This document shows, in pieces, positions 17,285 through 27,686 of a stretch of 64,000 bases of DNA (the stretch's first letter is position 1; each line of letters begins with the position of its first letter). The position numbers were made by a program, and so were the translations under genes. The stretch lies in assembly GCF_024199005.1 (NCBI RefSeq), contig NZ_JANATA010000006.1, positions 57,791 to 121,790 on the forward strand, written 5' to 3'. The notes under the pieces were generated by a model. The model was not told the DNA's origin and did no database searches. It saw nothing but the letters and a program-made list of their open reading frames with translations. Origin of the DNA: Opacimonas viscosa (GTDB lineage: Bacteria; Pseudomonadota; Gammaproteobacteria; Enterobacterales; Alteromonadaceae).

Positions 17285-19573
17285 TTATGCTCCAGCTCGG
17301 ACAAGACCACCAAGCTGATGTTCTTCTAAATACATATCAATACGCGTCTTAATTTGCTGAGCATCAGGCATATTGATCACTTCACTCAACAAATGCTGAG
17401 CTGAGTATAATTGGATACTGCGTAACACCCAGTTAATTTTACGGATGTTATACGCACTCATACTAAGTTTTGTGTAGCCCATCGCCATTAATAAAATAGC
17501 GCCAGCAGGATCACCCGCCATTTCACCACATACGGTGATTGGGGTATGCATTAACTTAGCCTTGTCGACTATCTCTTGTAATACCGCTAACACTGCTGGA
17601 TGAAAACTATTATACAAGGTCGAAACTTTGGGGTTGTTGCGGTCTACTGCCAATAAATACTGAGTTAAATCATTCGTACCTACAGAAAAGAAATCGACCT
17701 CGGCTGCCAAATGCGGGATCTGATGTGCAGCGGCTGGCACTTCAATCATAATGCCTATTTTGGGCATCATTAATGTTGAACGGTTGGCCAAAGACTCGTC
17801 TTTCACCTCAAAGAAGGCTTGTTGCAACAATCGTTTCGCTTCTTTTACCTCACTGACTGTGGTGATCATAGGCAGTAAAATATGTAAATTGGTCAAATCC
17901 TCACTCGCTCGGATCATCGCTCTGGCTTGGACTAAGAATATTTCTGGCTGATCTAACGTCATCCGAATCCCACGCCACCCCAAAAACGGGTTATCTTCGA
18001 CTATCGGAAAATATGGCAACGGTTTATCACCACCTACATCAAGCGTCCGCATCGTAATTTCTTTATCGGGATGGGCTTGTAGGATTTCTCGGTACAACGT
18101 GAACTGCTCTTGCTCAGAAGGGAAACCTTCGCGCAACATAAACGGAATTTCAGTTCTAAACAGACCAACCCCCGTTACGTTAGGTTTGTCTTGTAAGTCA
18201 ATATCGACAGATAAGCCTGCATTGATCATGAGTTCAACAGTGTGTTGATCTGTCGTGATGGTAGGTAGGTCAGCTTGTGCTTCCATTTTACCAAACAACT
18301 CAGCCTCTTCGGCAATCAATGCCTGGAACTCAGCTTCTTTGACTGCACCAGGTGATACGGTAATCGTCCCTGCATAACCATCAATGAATAACAATTTATC
18401 CTGTAAAATGGCAGGTAATATCGAGTTTACCCCCATGATAGCAGGTAACCCCATTGCACGGGCTAAAATGGCTGCGTGCGAATTTTGTGACCCACGAATT
18501 GCGATCACCCCTTGGAGGTATTCAGTCGGCATTTCTGCAAGCATTGGCGCAGAAATTTCTTCAGCCACCAAAATAAAGGGATAAGCAGGCAGTGCTACAT
18601 CTGGTTTTTCTGTTTTAACAATGTTAGCTAAAATACGATTCGATAAATCGATAATATCGACCGCACGTTCTTGCATGTACGGATCTTCCATTGCTCTAAA
18701 ACGACCCGCGTAGTCATTGATCACGATTTTCAGCGCGGTAGGCGCATCCCAGCCATCTTTGATTTGTGCTTCGACTTCGCGACCTAAACTATTGGCATCT
18801 AATAACTGATCATATAAGACAAAAATACCTTTGACGTCATCGGGTAAACTATCATCTAACCCTGAGGAAAGCTTATTTACTTCAGTCCGAGTCGCGCTCA
18901 CCGCATCACGATAAAGCTGTATGGAGGTGCGAATATCCGTCGATTTACGATTAACAATTTGGTCTAAGGTAATATTTTGTTGGTAGACAAACCCTACGCC
19001 CAAAGCCAAACCGGTTGAACCTGCCACACCGACAATTTCTTGAGTCCCTGATGGCAGTGCGTTGCTTTCCGATTGCATCAACTCACCCAGCATATCCGCA
19101 TTCGCAATTTCTAACGCAATCTGAGTGGCTAAGGTCACCAAAAATGCCTCCTCATCCTCAGAGAAGCGGCGTCGCTCTTTATGCTGCATCGTGAGTACAC
19201 CCAGTACTTTTCTTTGGTAAATAATGGGGGTACCTAAAAAGGCATTGTAGTTTTCTTCTTGGACTTCAGAAAAGTGTTTAAAGCGAGGGTGTTCGTGCGC
19301 ATTTTCTATATTCAGCGGTTCCTCACGCTGACCGACTAAACCGATCAAGCCTTCAGAGAAGCCAATTTTGACCTGACCGATAGCTGCACTAGCTAAACCA
19401 TCGGTGGCTCTTAGAACAAAGTGTTGGTGTTGATAATCGGCCAAATACAAGGAACAAGAGTCTACCTGCATGGCTTCTTTAACCAAAAATACCAAACGCT
19501 GAATGGCCGGGTCTAGACCTGGGATCCGGTTTAGTTCTTGGACGATCCTTTTCAACGTTGTCAGCATGTTCAC
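17285..19573 (-). CDS. ptsP: PEP-protein phosphotransferase PtsP (enzyme I-Ntr)
   Basis: PtsP starts the nitrogen-related PTS relay, passing phosphate from PEP to NPr and then EIIA-Ntr, a regulatory rather than sugar-transport chain. The 762-residue protein has an N-terminal GAF domain (about 1-165), a PEP-utilising N-terminal domain, the phospho-His loop GSQNSHAAILARAMG with its conserved His, and the C-terminal TIM barrel with GVGLFRTEIPFM, RTLDVGGDKPLPY and the catalytic VCGEMAGDP. The start is GTG at 19571-19573 preceded by AGGGG; an ATG two codons in is an alternative. It begins 6 bases after rppH, as in enteric rppH-ptsP. Confidence 0.95.
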   Translation of the reverse strand: MNMLTTLKRIVQELNRIPGLDPAIQRLVFLVKEAMQVDSCSLYLADYQHQHFVLRATDGLASAAIGQVKIGFSEGLIGLVGQREEPLNIENAHEHPRFKHFSEVQEENYNAFLGTPIIYQRKVLGVLTMQHKERRRFSEDEEAFLVTLATQIALEIANADMLGELMQSESNALPSGTQEIVGVAGSTGLALGVGFVYQQNITLDQIVNRKSTDIRTSIQLYRDAVSATRTEVNKLSSGLDDSLPDDVKGIFVLYDQLLDANSLGREVEAQIKDGWDAPTALKIVINDYAGRFRAMEDPYMQERAVDIIDLSNRILANIVKTEKPDVALPAYPFILVAEEISAPMLAEMPTEYLQGVIAIRGSQNSHAAILARAMGLPAIMGVNSILPAILQDKLLFIDGYAGTITVSPGAVKEAEFQALIAEEAELFGKMEAQADLPTITTDQHTVELMINAGLSVDIDLQDKPNVTGVGLFRTEIPFMLREGFPSEQEQFTLYREILQAHPDKEITMRTLDVGGDKPLPYFPIVEDNPFLGWRGIRMTLDQPEIFLVQARAMIRASEDLTNLHILLPMITTVSEVKEAKRLLQQAFFEVKDESLANRSTLMMPKIGIMIEVPAAAHQIPHLAAEVDFFSVGTNDLTQYLLAVDRNNPKVSTLYNSFHPAVLAVLQEIVDKAKLMHTPITVCGEMAGDPAGAILLMAMGYTKLSMSAYNIRKINWVLRSIQLYSAQHLLSEVINMPDAQQIKTRIDMYLEEHQLGGLVRAGA

Positions 19574-19579
19574 TTTAGT

Positions 19580-20116
19580 TTACCCCTGATGTCGTTTCTT
19601 GCGCCTCGGACGATAACGTTTTTGACCCGTATTCTGTTTTGTCATGGCGTTCAACAAGGGGAGTAGTTCTTTTAACGCACGACGATACACTTCACGTTTG
19701 AAGTTCACTACGTTGCGAATAGGATACCAGTAACTCACCCAACGCCAGCCATCAAACTCAGGATGAGACGATTGTAAAACATCAACTTCTGACTCAGGGC
19801 ATTTGAGTTTTAACAAAAACCATTTCTGTTTTTGGCCAATACATACAGGCTCAGGTCCAGGACGGATAAACCGCTTGGGTAATTTATAGCGAATCCAATT
19901 GCGTGTCACGCCTAAAAGTTCCACATCTTTGGGTTGTAAGCCCACTTCTTCGTGCAATTCTCGATACATTGCCTGCTCTGGGTTTTCTCCATCATCAATT
20001 CCCCCTTGTGGGAACTGCCAAGAATGTTGGCCATAACGTTTGGCCCACATGACTTGTCCTTGTCTGTTGCAGATAATAATACCGACATTGGCACGGAATC
20101 CTTCCGTATCTATCAC
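19580..20116 (-). CDS. rppH: RNA pyrophosphohydrolase RppH
   Basis: RppH removes pyrophosphate from the 5' end of mRNA and so opens it to RNase E decay. The 178-residue protein begins [13 protein letters not shown] like the E. coli enzyme and carries a canonical Nudix box at residues 38-60 (GGIDDGE through RELHEEVGL). The C-terminal tail is strongly basic. The start codon is GTG (20114-20116), chosen because it reproduces the conserved N-terminus, although the ribosome site is weak. It is divergent from mutH and leads the rppH-ptsP-TSUP-lgt-thyA run. Confidence 0.95.
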   Translation of the reverse strand: MIDTEGFRANVGIIICNRQGQVMWAKRYGQHSWQFPQGGIDDGENPEQAMYRELHEEVGLQPKDVELLGVTRNWIRYKLPKRFIRPGPEPVCIGQKQKWFLLKLKCPESEVDVLQSSHPEFDGWRWVSYWYPIRNVVNFKREVYRRALKELLPLLNAMTKQNTGQKRYRPRRKKRHQG

Positions 20117-20206
20117 TGGAATACCAATTCGGTGTAATTTTTAATATAATCCCATTCTTCCATAAACGCGATTCTTTGCATAGCAGAAAGTGATTAAAAT
20201 ATATTT

Positions 20207-20869
20207 ATGCGTCCTCCTCATTCACCACCTCAGCATGCAACTGATTTAATCCAACGGGCAGAAGCCATTGCGGGGTTAACGCTAGGCGATCTAGGCGCTA
20301 TGGCTAATATTGTCGTGCCTGAAAACTTTAAACGTCACAAAGGCTTCACCGGTCAATTACTCGAATTATGGTTAGGCGCAAGTGCTGGCTCAAAACCCCA
20401 GCAAGATTTTCCAGAATTAGGCATTGAGCTGAAAACAATACCGATCGATAGTTCAGGAAAAGTCCTAGAAACGACTTATGTATGTTTTGCTCATACCCAA
20501 ATTAAATTGGGTACAACATGGGAAAACAGCTCAGTACGCAACAAACTCAGCCAAGTACTATTTATTCCTGTGTTGGGTGATAGAGCCATTCCGCCTGTAG
20601 ACCGTATGATAGGTATGCCGGTTTTATGGCAACCCAATGAGCAAGAAAATGCCGTGTTAAAACAAGATTGGGAAGAGCTAACTGAGCGTATCAGTCTTGG
20701 GCAAATAGATACTATTACGGCAACCATGGGCCAGGCCTTACACATTAGACCTAAAGCGGCTGATGGTTCTGCATTAACCGACGCTATTGGGAGCGAGGGC
20801 GAGACTATTCAGACCCGCCCTCGAGGGTTTTATTTACGCAAAACGTTTACCCAAAACATTATCAGGTAA
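20207..20869 (+). CDS. mutH: Mismatch repair endonuclease MutH
   Basis: MutH nicks the unmethylated strand at hemimethylated GATC sites when activated by MutS and MutL. The 220-residue protein has the PD-(D/E)xK-type active site as Asp67, Glu74 and Lys76 in DFPELGIELK, matching the D-x6-E-x-K spacing of E. coli MutH. A conserved KGFTGQLLELWLGA stretch precedes it. Its presence implies Dam methylation in this organism. It is divergent from rppH, as in enterics, and ends 10 bases from the convergent CYTH-CHAD gene. Confidence 0.95.
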   Translation: MRPPHSPPQHATDLIQRAEAIAGLTLGDLGAMANIVVPENFKRHKGFTGQLLELWLGASAGSKPQQDFPELGIELKTIPIDSSGKVLETTYVCFAHTQIKLGTTWENSSVRNKLSQVLFIPVLGDRAIPPVDRMIGMPVLWQPNEQENAVLKQDWEELTERISLGQIDTITATMGQALHIRPKAADGSALTDAIGSEGETIQTRPRGFYLRKTFTQNIIR

Positions 20870-20879
20870 CATCTACGCC

Positions 20880-22427
20880 TTACCAATAGGTATCGGCACC
20901 CAGAGCCACTTTACGAGTCATCTCCATGACATGGAGCAGCGCCGCGATCTTATCCTGCGTCCACTTTTGTAAATCATGTTTATCGTCAAGATCTGTTTGT
21001 GCTAACACCTCTTCTAGCAAGACTAATGCATTAAGCTCTTCTAATCCTAATGCCAGATCGATCCATGGGGCACGGAAGCCTTCGCGGTCTTCATCAAACA
21101 AGCCTGCCAACATATAACCATTGCGTAAAACCTGACGTAACACTGGTTCTGCTGATAAGTATTGCGTCACCGATAAACGTTTACCTGGTAACGCCTGTAA
21201 AACGGTTTGCCAGCCTTGAGAAAGCCACCCGTGAGCATGTTCTAAGACCCTAGCGTCATAGGCTTTAGCTACCCCTTGCCAAGGTTTTGTAAACATTAAT
21301 GCTGCGGTTTTTAGCTGTATTTGTGTGGACTCAGTCGAAAAAATAAGTTCTGTCGGAGCCTGCATATTCAGCATGCCTTCTTTACGACCTTGCAAATACC
21401 CCATCAAGGCCTGTTCTCGCGTCAAACGTTTATTAAATGGTCCTTTACGAGAACGCAAATAGCGAATGGCTTGGATCTCATTTTGCCAATCCCATTTTTG
21501 CGCAAAACTGATAAGTGCTTTATGTAATTGTAATAATTCTGCACACTGCAATACCGGTAAATACAAAGAAAATGCCTGTAACAACAAGCGTATAGCTCTA
21601 ACCATTTCTGTCAGCGCAGCCAATTTAAACGTTTCCATGTACACTGATTGATGATATTGCCAATGGGCTAAAGCGGATTGGGTAGCGGCTAAGAATGCTT
21701 CTTCTGTAGAGCTGTGACGCTGTAATGGTAGAATATAAGGTAATGGTTTGGTTTTTATATTTTTACCGTTGGCCAGAGCATAACCAAATGCCGCTTTGGT
21801 CAAATCATTAACTCGCACGTCACAGTGCTCTGCAAGCTCAAGAGCAAGTGCAAATAAAGCTGCAGGATGGCCTTTTTTCAATTCCAATTCAATTTCATTG
21901 ATCGGCCGTTGTTCTTTATCTGTCGCTACATCGCCAATATCAAAAACGACTTCAAACACATTGCCTTGTTGGTCATCTAAAACATACGTAGTACGATGAA
22001 AATGCGTAGTGAATAGCGCCTTTAAACTATCTTGGATGTCTGACAAAACGAAATCACTAGGCCAAATATCATCTGGGAATAAACGAATATCAACATTCGC
22101 TGTGGCGATATCTACATTGTATTCTGGGCGTTGATGTAGGCCCCCTATCACCTGACCTTTTTGCTTTAAGGTCTGCTCGTGCTGGTCATTGGAAGAACGT
22201 ACACGCAAGCCCATTTTATGCAGACGTAAAAGCTGTTCAGGAGTATCAAAATATTGATTTTTGAGGGTTGCTTGGCGCAATTCATAATTGCCCTCAAAGC
22301 GTGGCAAAATGAATTGTTGAAAAGCCGTAATTGGGTTGTGTTGTGCGATGAGTTTTAACTCAACTTCCCAAGTGTCTAATTCACTTGGGGTGAGAGAAGC
22401 ATCCATCGGTGGAGTGTTGTGTGGCAA
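20880..22427 (-). CDS. CYTH-CHAD inorganic triphosphatase (YgiF-like)
   Basis: A 515-residue two-domain protein. The N-terminal CYTH domain has the tunnel-fold ExExK motif as Glu21, Glu23 and Lys25 in WEVELKL, and LKNQYFDTPEQLLR typical of YgiF, which hydrolyses inorganic triphosphate. From about residue 245 comes a helical CHAD domain rich in His, Arg and Lys that binds polyphosphate in related proteins. The start is unusual: a TTG at 22425-22427 preceded by GGAGG, whereas the first ATG, at 22404-22406, has no ribosome site. This gives about 18 residues ahead of the CYTH motif, longer than E. coli YgiF. The gene lies 33 bases downstream of putA on the same strand. Confidence 0.87.
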   Translation of the reverse strand: MPHNTPPMDASLTPSELDTWEVELKLIAQHNPITAFQQFILPRFEGNYELRQATLKNQYFDTPEQLLRLHKMGLRVRSSNDQHEQTLKQKGQVIGGLHQRPEYNVDIATANVDIRLFPDDIWPSDFVLSDIQDSLKALFTTHFHRTTYVLDDQQGNVFEVVFDIGDVATDKEQRPINEIELELKKGHPAALFALALELAEHCDVRVNDLTKAAFGYALANGKNIKTKPLPYILPLQRHSSTEEAFLAATQSALAHWQYHQSVYMETFKLAALTEMVRAIRLLLQAFSLYLPVLQCAELLQLHKALISFAQKWDWQNEIQAIRYLRSRKGPFNKRLTREQALMGYLQGRKEGMLNMQAPTELIFSTESTQIQLKTAALMFTKPWQGVAKAYDARVLEHAHGWLSQGWQTVLQALPGKRLSVTQYLSAEPVLRQVLRNGYMLAGLFDEDREGFRAPWIDLALGLEELNALVLLEEVLAQTDLDDKHDLQKWTQDKIAALLHVMEMTRKVALGADTYW

Positions 22428-22460
22428 AGTTGCCTCCGTGAAACCGCACTGGGATGACGA

Positions 22461-25400
22461 TTAATCGTCATCCACCAACATCATTAGTGACGTGTTGCCT
22501 CCTGATGCTGTTGTATCAATGCTAATAGTTTTTTCAGTTACTAGTCTTTGGATAAGATTATCATTATATTCAGCGGTTATCACGGGTAAAATCGCACCCT
22601 CTCGCTTTGCCAGCATCGCGGTGATGTAAGCGCTTCTGTCAGTATGACTGTCAACAACCACACCGGCTAACTTTTCATCCATCAACAAAGCATTAACGTG
22701 ATGTAACCTTGCAACTTGTAATACATTCCCATCGGTACCGGTTGTTATCAGTTTCGCCTTAAACTCTAACGCTTCGGCATAAAAGACATCAGAAACAACC
22801 GAGATAACAATGTTACCCGTGGCTAATGCAGTGACCAGCGACAAAGCCCAATATTCAAAGCTGACATCTTTATCACCAAAGCACAACAACACGCCGCGTG
22901 GTTCGTATTGCAAACTATTTTGCTCACCGGTTGGCCCAGGTAAAACGATCGGCTTACTTAAACGTTTTTCAATTTGTATCAACTGATCCCGGCATACTGC
23001 AAGGGTCTGATTCAAATCATCGGCAAACTGATTCACGCTATCGACCGTGGCGATTTTAGCCAGTAATTGACGTACTATAGAAATCCGATCGTTCAAACTG
23101 GTTAACCGCCAGCTTTGTTCTACTGATGTTGCTCCTGCCATCATGCTCTGGGCTTCTGTGATGGCGTTTCCGGTGGAATTAAGTGCCTTATCAGGCTCTA
23201 CCAACGAAACGTTTTGCGTCGGTTTAGGGGTCGCTTTTTCTTTCAGTAAACGCGGTAAATAATTAGGTCCACCGGCTTTTGGTCCTGTCCCAGATAAACC
23301 TCTGCCCCCGAAGGGCTGTACGCCTACTACTGCACCAATCATGTTGCGGTTAATATAAATATTACCGGCGCGTGATAACTCAGCTAACTCAGCCGCACGC
23401 GCTTCGATGCGCGTATGGATCCCCATCGTCAAACCAAAACCCGTCGCATTGACTTGGTCAATGACGTTATAAATGTCTTTGCCTGAAAAACGGATCACAT
23501 GAACACACGGACCAAACACTTCTTTTTTGAGCACAGATATATCATCAATTTCATATAAACGCGGTGCAAAAAAGTAGCCGTTTAATGCGTCAGGTAAGGG
23601 TAATTCATAATGGCAAGTCGCTTGACCCCCTGCGATTTTTTGTTGCATGTATTGCGCATGTTCTGTGAGTGCTTGCAATGCTTTTGCATCAATCACTGGG
23701 CCGACGTCCGTAGCTAAATCAGCTGGATCGCCAATGTGTAATTCTGCCATTGCACCTTTGATCATGGTGATGACCTGATCCGCAATCTCTTCTTGAACAA
23801 ACAATACTCGTAGGGCAGAACAGCGCTGCCCAGCGCTTTGCATGCCAGATGTAATGACATCATCAACGACTTGTTCAGGTAACGCTGTAGAGTCTACGAT
23901 CATACAGTTTTGTCCGCCTGTCTCAGCAATCAGTGGTACTTGTTCAGTCCCACGTTGTGCGAGCATCTGGGAAATTAACGTCCCGGTTTGGGTAGAACCT
24001 GTAAACATAACCGCTTGAATGCGCTCATCAGGTAACAAAACATCACCAACATCTTTACCAGGTGCAATGATCAACTCACAAGCATCTTCTGGTAAACCGA
24101 CCGAGCGCATCAAATCAAGAGCAAATAAAGCCATTAAGCTGGTTTGTTCAGCCGGCTTAGCAACTACGGTATTCCCCGTCACTAAAGCTGCGACCACCTG
24201 ACCCAAGAAAATCGCTAATGGGAAGTTCCAAGGACTGATACACAAAACAACGCCTCGCGCAGTCAATCTATCATCTTGAGTGATTTGTTCAGCTTGGTCC
24301 GCATAATAACGGCAGAAATCGACTGCTTCACGAATTTCATCAATCGCATCTTGAGTGATTTTGCCTGCTTCTTTTATACATAGTCCAATCAACTCTTCCG
24401 TGTGACGCTCTAATGAATCCGCTATTCGACGTAAACAATCAGCACGTTCTTGTACCGATGTTTTTGACCAGGTAGTAAATCCTTGTGCAACTTTGTCTAG
24501 GCTGTGCAACATTTCGTCTGGCGAAGCGTAATCAACACCACCGACTAACTCGCCTAGCTTTGCAGGGTTATAAACGGGTTGACTAAAACTAGCTACAGTA
24601 AGCTTTTCTATGCGTTGTTGAAACCAGCGTTGCAAACCTATAGATAACTGAGACGTTTTATTGCGATCACTTAAATCGAATCCGGCCGAGTTATCTCGCG
24701 ACTCTCCGAAAATACCTTTCGGCAACGGAATATGGGTATTTTCTTTGTGAATTAAGCGCTGTGTTCTTTCAACAGGATCAGTTAATAATGACTCTACAGG
24801 TAAGTTAGGGTTTACTATGGCATTTACAAACGAGGAGTTAGCCCCATTTTCTAACAAGCGACGTACTAGATATGCTAATAAGTCTTCATGCTCACCAACA
24901 GGCGCATAAACACGGCATTGAATTTTTTCGTTACTGACTACCTGATCATACAAAGAGTCCCCCATGCCATGTAGGCACTGGAATTCAAAGTTATCATGCG
25001 CACCTTCTGCTAACTCAATAATAATCGATGCAGTGTAGGCATTGTGCGTCGCAAATTGTGGGAAAATCGTATCCCGGTAAGCAAGTAGCTTATTGGCACA
25101 GGCATGATAAGAAACATCGGTAGATGACTTACGAGTGAAAACCGGATAGTCCTCTAAACCCATTTGTTGAGAATGTTTTATTTCACTATCCCAGTAAGCG
25201 CCTTTTACCAGACGGACCATCAACTTACGGCCGACTTTTAGTGTTAAATCATGGAGCCAATCAATCACGTGAATTGCACGTTTTTGATATGCTTGTACAG
25301 CTAAGCCAAAACCAGACCAATCACCTAAATCAGGATCACTAAAAACAGCCTCAATGATATCTAAAGACAAATCTAAACGTTCTGACTCTTCAGCATCGAC

Positions 25401-26267
25401 GGTTAAGCCTATGTCATATTCTTTAGCTAATAAGCACAACGCTTTCAACTTTGGCGGAATTTCTGCTAGTACTCTTGCGGTATGAGTAAACTCGTAGCGT
25501 GGGTGGATTGCTGATAACTTGACCGAAATCCCAGGACTTTTAATGGGACCTTTACCTTGCGCGGCCCGGCCAATGACATGAATTGCTGCAGCATAAGAGT
25601 CATAGTAACGCTGAGCATCTGCTGTTGTGCGAGCCCCTTCTCCGAGCATATCGTAAGAGTATACGTAACCCTTAGCTTCTTTATCTTGAGCGCGCTTCAC
25701 CGCAGCTTCAATCGTTTCACCCATGACAAATTGTTTGCCCATCACCTTCATGGCAATGTTCATCGAACGACGAATAACAGGCTCACCCAAACGACCTAAT
25801 GTTTTCTTTAATACACCAAACTGTGCTTGTTTTTTCTCGTCGCTGTATTCAACCATATTACCGGTGACCAACAAGCCCCATGCAGATGCATTGACAAACA
25901 GGGAATCAGAATTTCCTAAGTGAGGCGTCCATTCGCCTTGGGATAACTTATCTCGAATCAAAATATCTTGAGTGTGTTTATCTGGTACCCGCAATAACGC
26001 TTCTGCTAGGCACATCAACACAATGCCTTCTGCGGTAGATAATGAAAACTCATTCAATAAGGCATCAATGCCACCGTGTCCCTCTTGTTCTTTGCGGATC
26101 TGCAACACCATGGTCCGAGCTCGTTCCCAAGCACGACTCCTTGCCGTCATATTAATTTCAGCTTGAGGCAGAATGTGATTTACTGCTTCTACTTCATTGA
26201 TCCGGTAAAAATCTCGGATGTTTTTTCTCAATGGACAAGTAGGTAACGCAGGCTGAGTCGTAAGCAT
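22461..26267 (-). CDS. putA: Bifunctional proline utilisation enzyme PutA, type lacking the RHH domain
   Basis: PutA oxidises proline to glutamate: an FAD proline dehydrogenase makes P5C, and an NAD aldehyde dehydrogenase finishes the job with channelled intermediate. From the ATG at 26265-26267 it has 1268 residues. The dehydrogenase barrel has RLVKGAYWDSEIK; the aldehyde dehydrogenase has AETGGQNCM and the catalytic Cys in SAGQRCSALR. A C-terminal ALDH-like domain ends with ASGGNTSLMMLVDD, the conserved tail of long PutAs. The ribbon-helix-helix DNA-binding domain of E. coli PutA is missing at the N-terminus, so it should not repress its own gene. No putP transporter is adjacent. Confidence 0.95.
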   Translation of the reverse strand: MLTTQPALPTCPLRKNIRDFYRINEVEAVNHILPQAEINMTARSRAWERARTMVLQIRKEQEGHGGIDALLNEFSLSTAEGIVLMCLAEALLRVPDKHTQDILIRDKLSQGEWTPHLGNSDSLFVNASAWGLLVTGNMVEYSDEKKQAQFGVLKKTLGRLGEPVIRRSMNIAMKVMGKQFVMGETIEAAVKRAQDKEAKGYVYSYDMLGEGARTTADAQRYYDSYAAAIHVIGRAAQGKGPIKSPGISVKLSAIHPRYEFTHTARVLAEIPPKLKALCLLAKEYDIGLTVDAEESERLDLSLDIIEAVFSDPDLGDWSGFGLAVQAYQKRAIHVIDWLHDLTLKVGRKLMVRLVKGAYWDSEIKHSQQMGLEDYPVFTRKSSTDVSYHACANKLLAYRDTIFPQFATHNAYTASIIIELAEGAHDNFEFQCLHGMGDSLYDQVVSNEKIQCRVYAPVGEHEDLLAYLVRRLLENGANSSFVNAIVNPNLPVESLLTDPVERTQRLIHKENTHIPLPKGIFGESRDNSAGFDLSDRNKTSQLSIGLQRWFQQRIEKLTVASFSQPVYNPAKLGELVGGVDYASPDEMLHSLDKVAQGFTTWSKTSVQERADCLRRIADSLERHTEELIGLCIKEAGKITQDAIDEIREAVDFCRYYADQAEQITQDDRLTARGVVLCISPWNFPLAIFLGQVVAALVTGNTVVAKPAEQTSLMALFALDLMRSVGLPEDACELIIAPGKDVGDVLLPDERIQAVMFTGSTQTGTLISQMLAQRGTEQVPLIAETGGQNCMIVDSTALPEQVVDDVITSGMQSAGQRCSALRVLFVQEEIADQVITMIKGAMAELHIGDPADLATDVGPVIDAKALQALTEHAQYMQQKIAGGQATCHYELPLPDALNGYFFAPRLYEIDDISVLKKEVFGPCVHVIRFSGKDIYNVIDQVNATGFGLTMGIHTRIEARAAELAELSRAGNIYINRNMIGAVVGVQPFGGRGLSGTGPKAGGPNYLPRLLKEKATPKPTQNVSLVEPDKALNSTGNAITEAQSMMAGATSVEQSWRLTSLNDRISIVRQLLAKIATVDSVNQFADDLNQTLAVCRDQLIQIEKRLSKPIVLPGPTGEQNSLQYEPRGVLLCFGDKDVSFEYWALSLVTALATGNIVISVVSDVFYAEALEFKAKLITTGTDGNVLQVARLHHVNALLMDEKLAGVVVDSHTDRSAYITAMLAKREGAILPVITAEYNDNLIQRLVTEKTISIDTTASGGNTSLMMLVDDD

Positions 26268-26457
26268 AATAAATCCCGATAAAAGAAACGCTAACACAAT
26301 ATTTAATAAATTTGTCTTTGGGCTAGGTGTATAAACCCGCCTCGTGACTTTCGGTAATTTAACCTTAAATTTACATGGATGCTAGTCAGCGAAATAAGAT
26401 TTATTTTGGGAGATTCGGATAAAAAAAACTAATTCGAGGATAATGTAAATTGATACG

Positions 26458-27570
26458 CTAGGTAGAGCTATAAAACCGAGGAACTCTTAAAGATAAGCGA
26501 GTTAGCAACTCATAATTGATTGTCTCAAGGGCTTGAGCAACTTGCTCTACACGTTGCTGAGTACCCCAAACTTCTAGCATATCACCGACTGTTACTTCTT
26601 CAGTAATAGCGGACACATCAACGGTTATCATATCCATGGAAATCCTTCCTACTACCGGTAAGGCAATGTCTGCGAACATTACGTACATGCGATTTGCAGC
26701 AAAACGAGGGATCCCATCTGCGTAACCGATTGCGACAGTAGCGATCGCGGTTGTGGTGGGAGCTTGCCAAATTTGTCCATACCCCACACCTTCTCCCGCG
26801 GCAATCGTTCTGATTGCTAGTACTTGCGCTTTGACTGTCATCACTGGGGTAAGTGCTGCAGTGTATACAGGGTGGAGTAAGGAATCGGGGGTGCCCCCAT
26901 AAAGTGATATTCCCAAGCGTACAAAAGACTCTGACGGTAAATCGATGTCAGCAAATATTTGTTCAATCAATAAACCCGGGGAGTTGCTGTAGCTTGTGCG
27001 CATAGCAGTAAGTACTTGCACCCGAGCAAAAGATATTAACTGTTGGCGAGTAAAGTCTGGGTCATTATCCGCTTTGGCAAAATGGGTCGCTAAAACACAA
27101 TGGTCAGAAAGATTGCTTTGCAGATCTGCATTTTGTCTGTGCCAAAAATCCAAAAACTCATCTTCACTTAGCCCTAAACGATGCATCCCAGTATCTAATT
27201 TAAACCAAATTTGATTTGGGGTAGCAATATCCTCTGGTTCGAGCCAGGCTAGGTGTTGCGGAGTATGTAGCATTAACCAGCAGTTGTTCGCTCGTGCAAC
27301 AGCAATTTCAGAGCGGTCCATCGGTCCCTCTAGTAATAAAATTGGCTCTTTTATGCCATTTTCACGAAGGGTCAACGCTTCATCTAAGAAAGCGACGGCA
27401 AAAACGGTTGCTTTGTTTTGCAACGCTCTAGCCACTTCCACCATACCATGGCCATAAGCATCTGCTTTAATGACAGCAATGACATCAGCCGCACCAGCAT
27501 GGGTTTTAGCTAATGCATAATTTGCACGTAGAGCGTCTAAGTCAATCAAAGCATGGGTTTTTCTAGCCAT
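26458..27570 (-). CDS. alr: Alanine racemase
   Basis: A PLP enzyme of 370 residues that interconverts L- and D-alanine, supplying D-alanine for peptidoglycan or breaking it down. The PLP lysine is Lys35 in VIKADAYGHG; the second catalytic residue is the Tyr in GVGYGQIW; DTGMHRLGL is also typical. The ATG at 27568-27570 is preceded by AAGGA at a rather long 12 bases, separated by a C-rich stretch. It is divergent from murQ across 116 bases. It ends 190 bases before putA; that gap holds the putA promoter region but no element I can name. Confidence 0.95.
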   Translation of the reverse strand: MARKTHALIDLDALRANYALAKTHAGAADVIAVIKADAYGHGMVEVARALQNKATVFAVAFLDEALTLRENGIKEPILLLEGPMDRSEIAVARANNCWLMLHTPQHLAWLEPEDIATPNQIWFKLDTGMHRLGLSEDEFLDFWHRQNADLQSNLSDHCVLATHFAKADNDPDFTRQQLISFARVQVLTAMRTSYSNSPGLLIEQIFADIDLPSESFVRLGISLYGGTPDSLLHPVYTAALTPVMTVKAQVLAIRTIAAGEGVGYGQIWQAPTTTAIATVAIGYADGIPRFAANRMYVMFADIALPVVGRISMDMITVDVSAITEEVTVGDMLEVWGTQQRVEQVAQALETINYELLTRLSLRVPRFYSST

Positions 27571-27686
27571 GGGGGGGAGCGTATCCTTGTTTGTGTTGCT
27601 AACTCGTCAAAGCATGCGCATTTATACCATATTTTTATAAATTCGTTTATGCTTTCAACACAACCAGCCGCATTAAGAACCAAATT

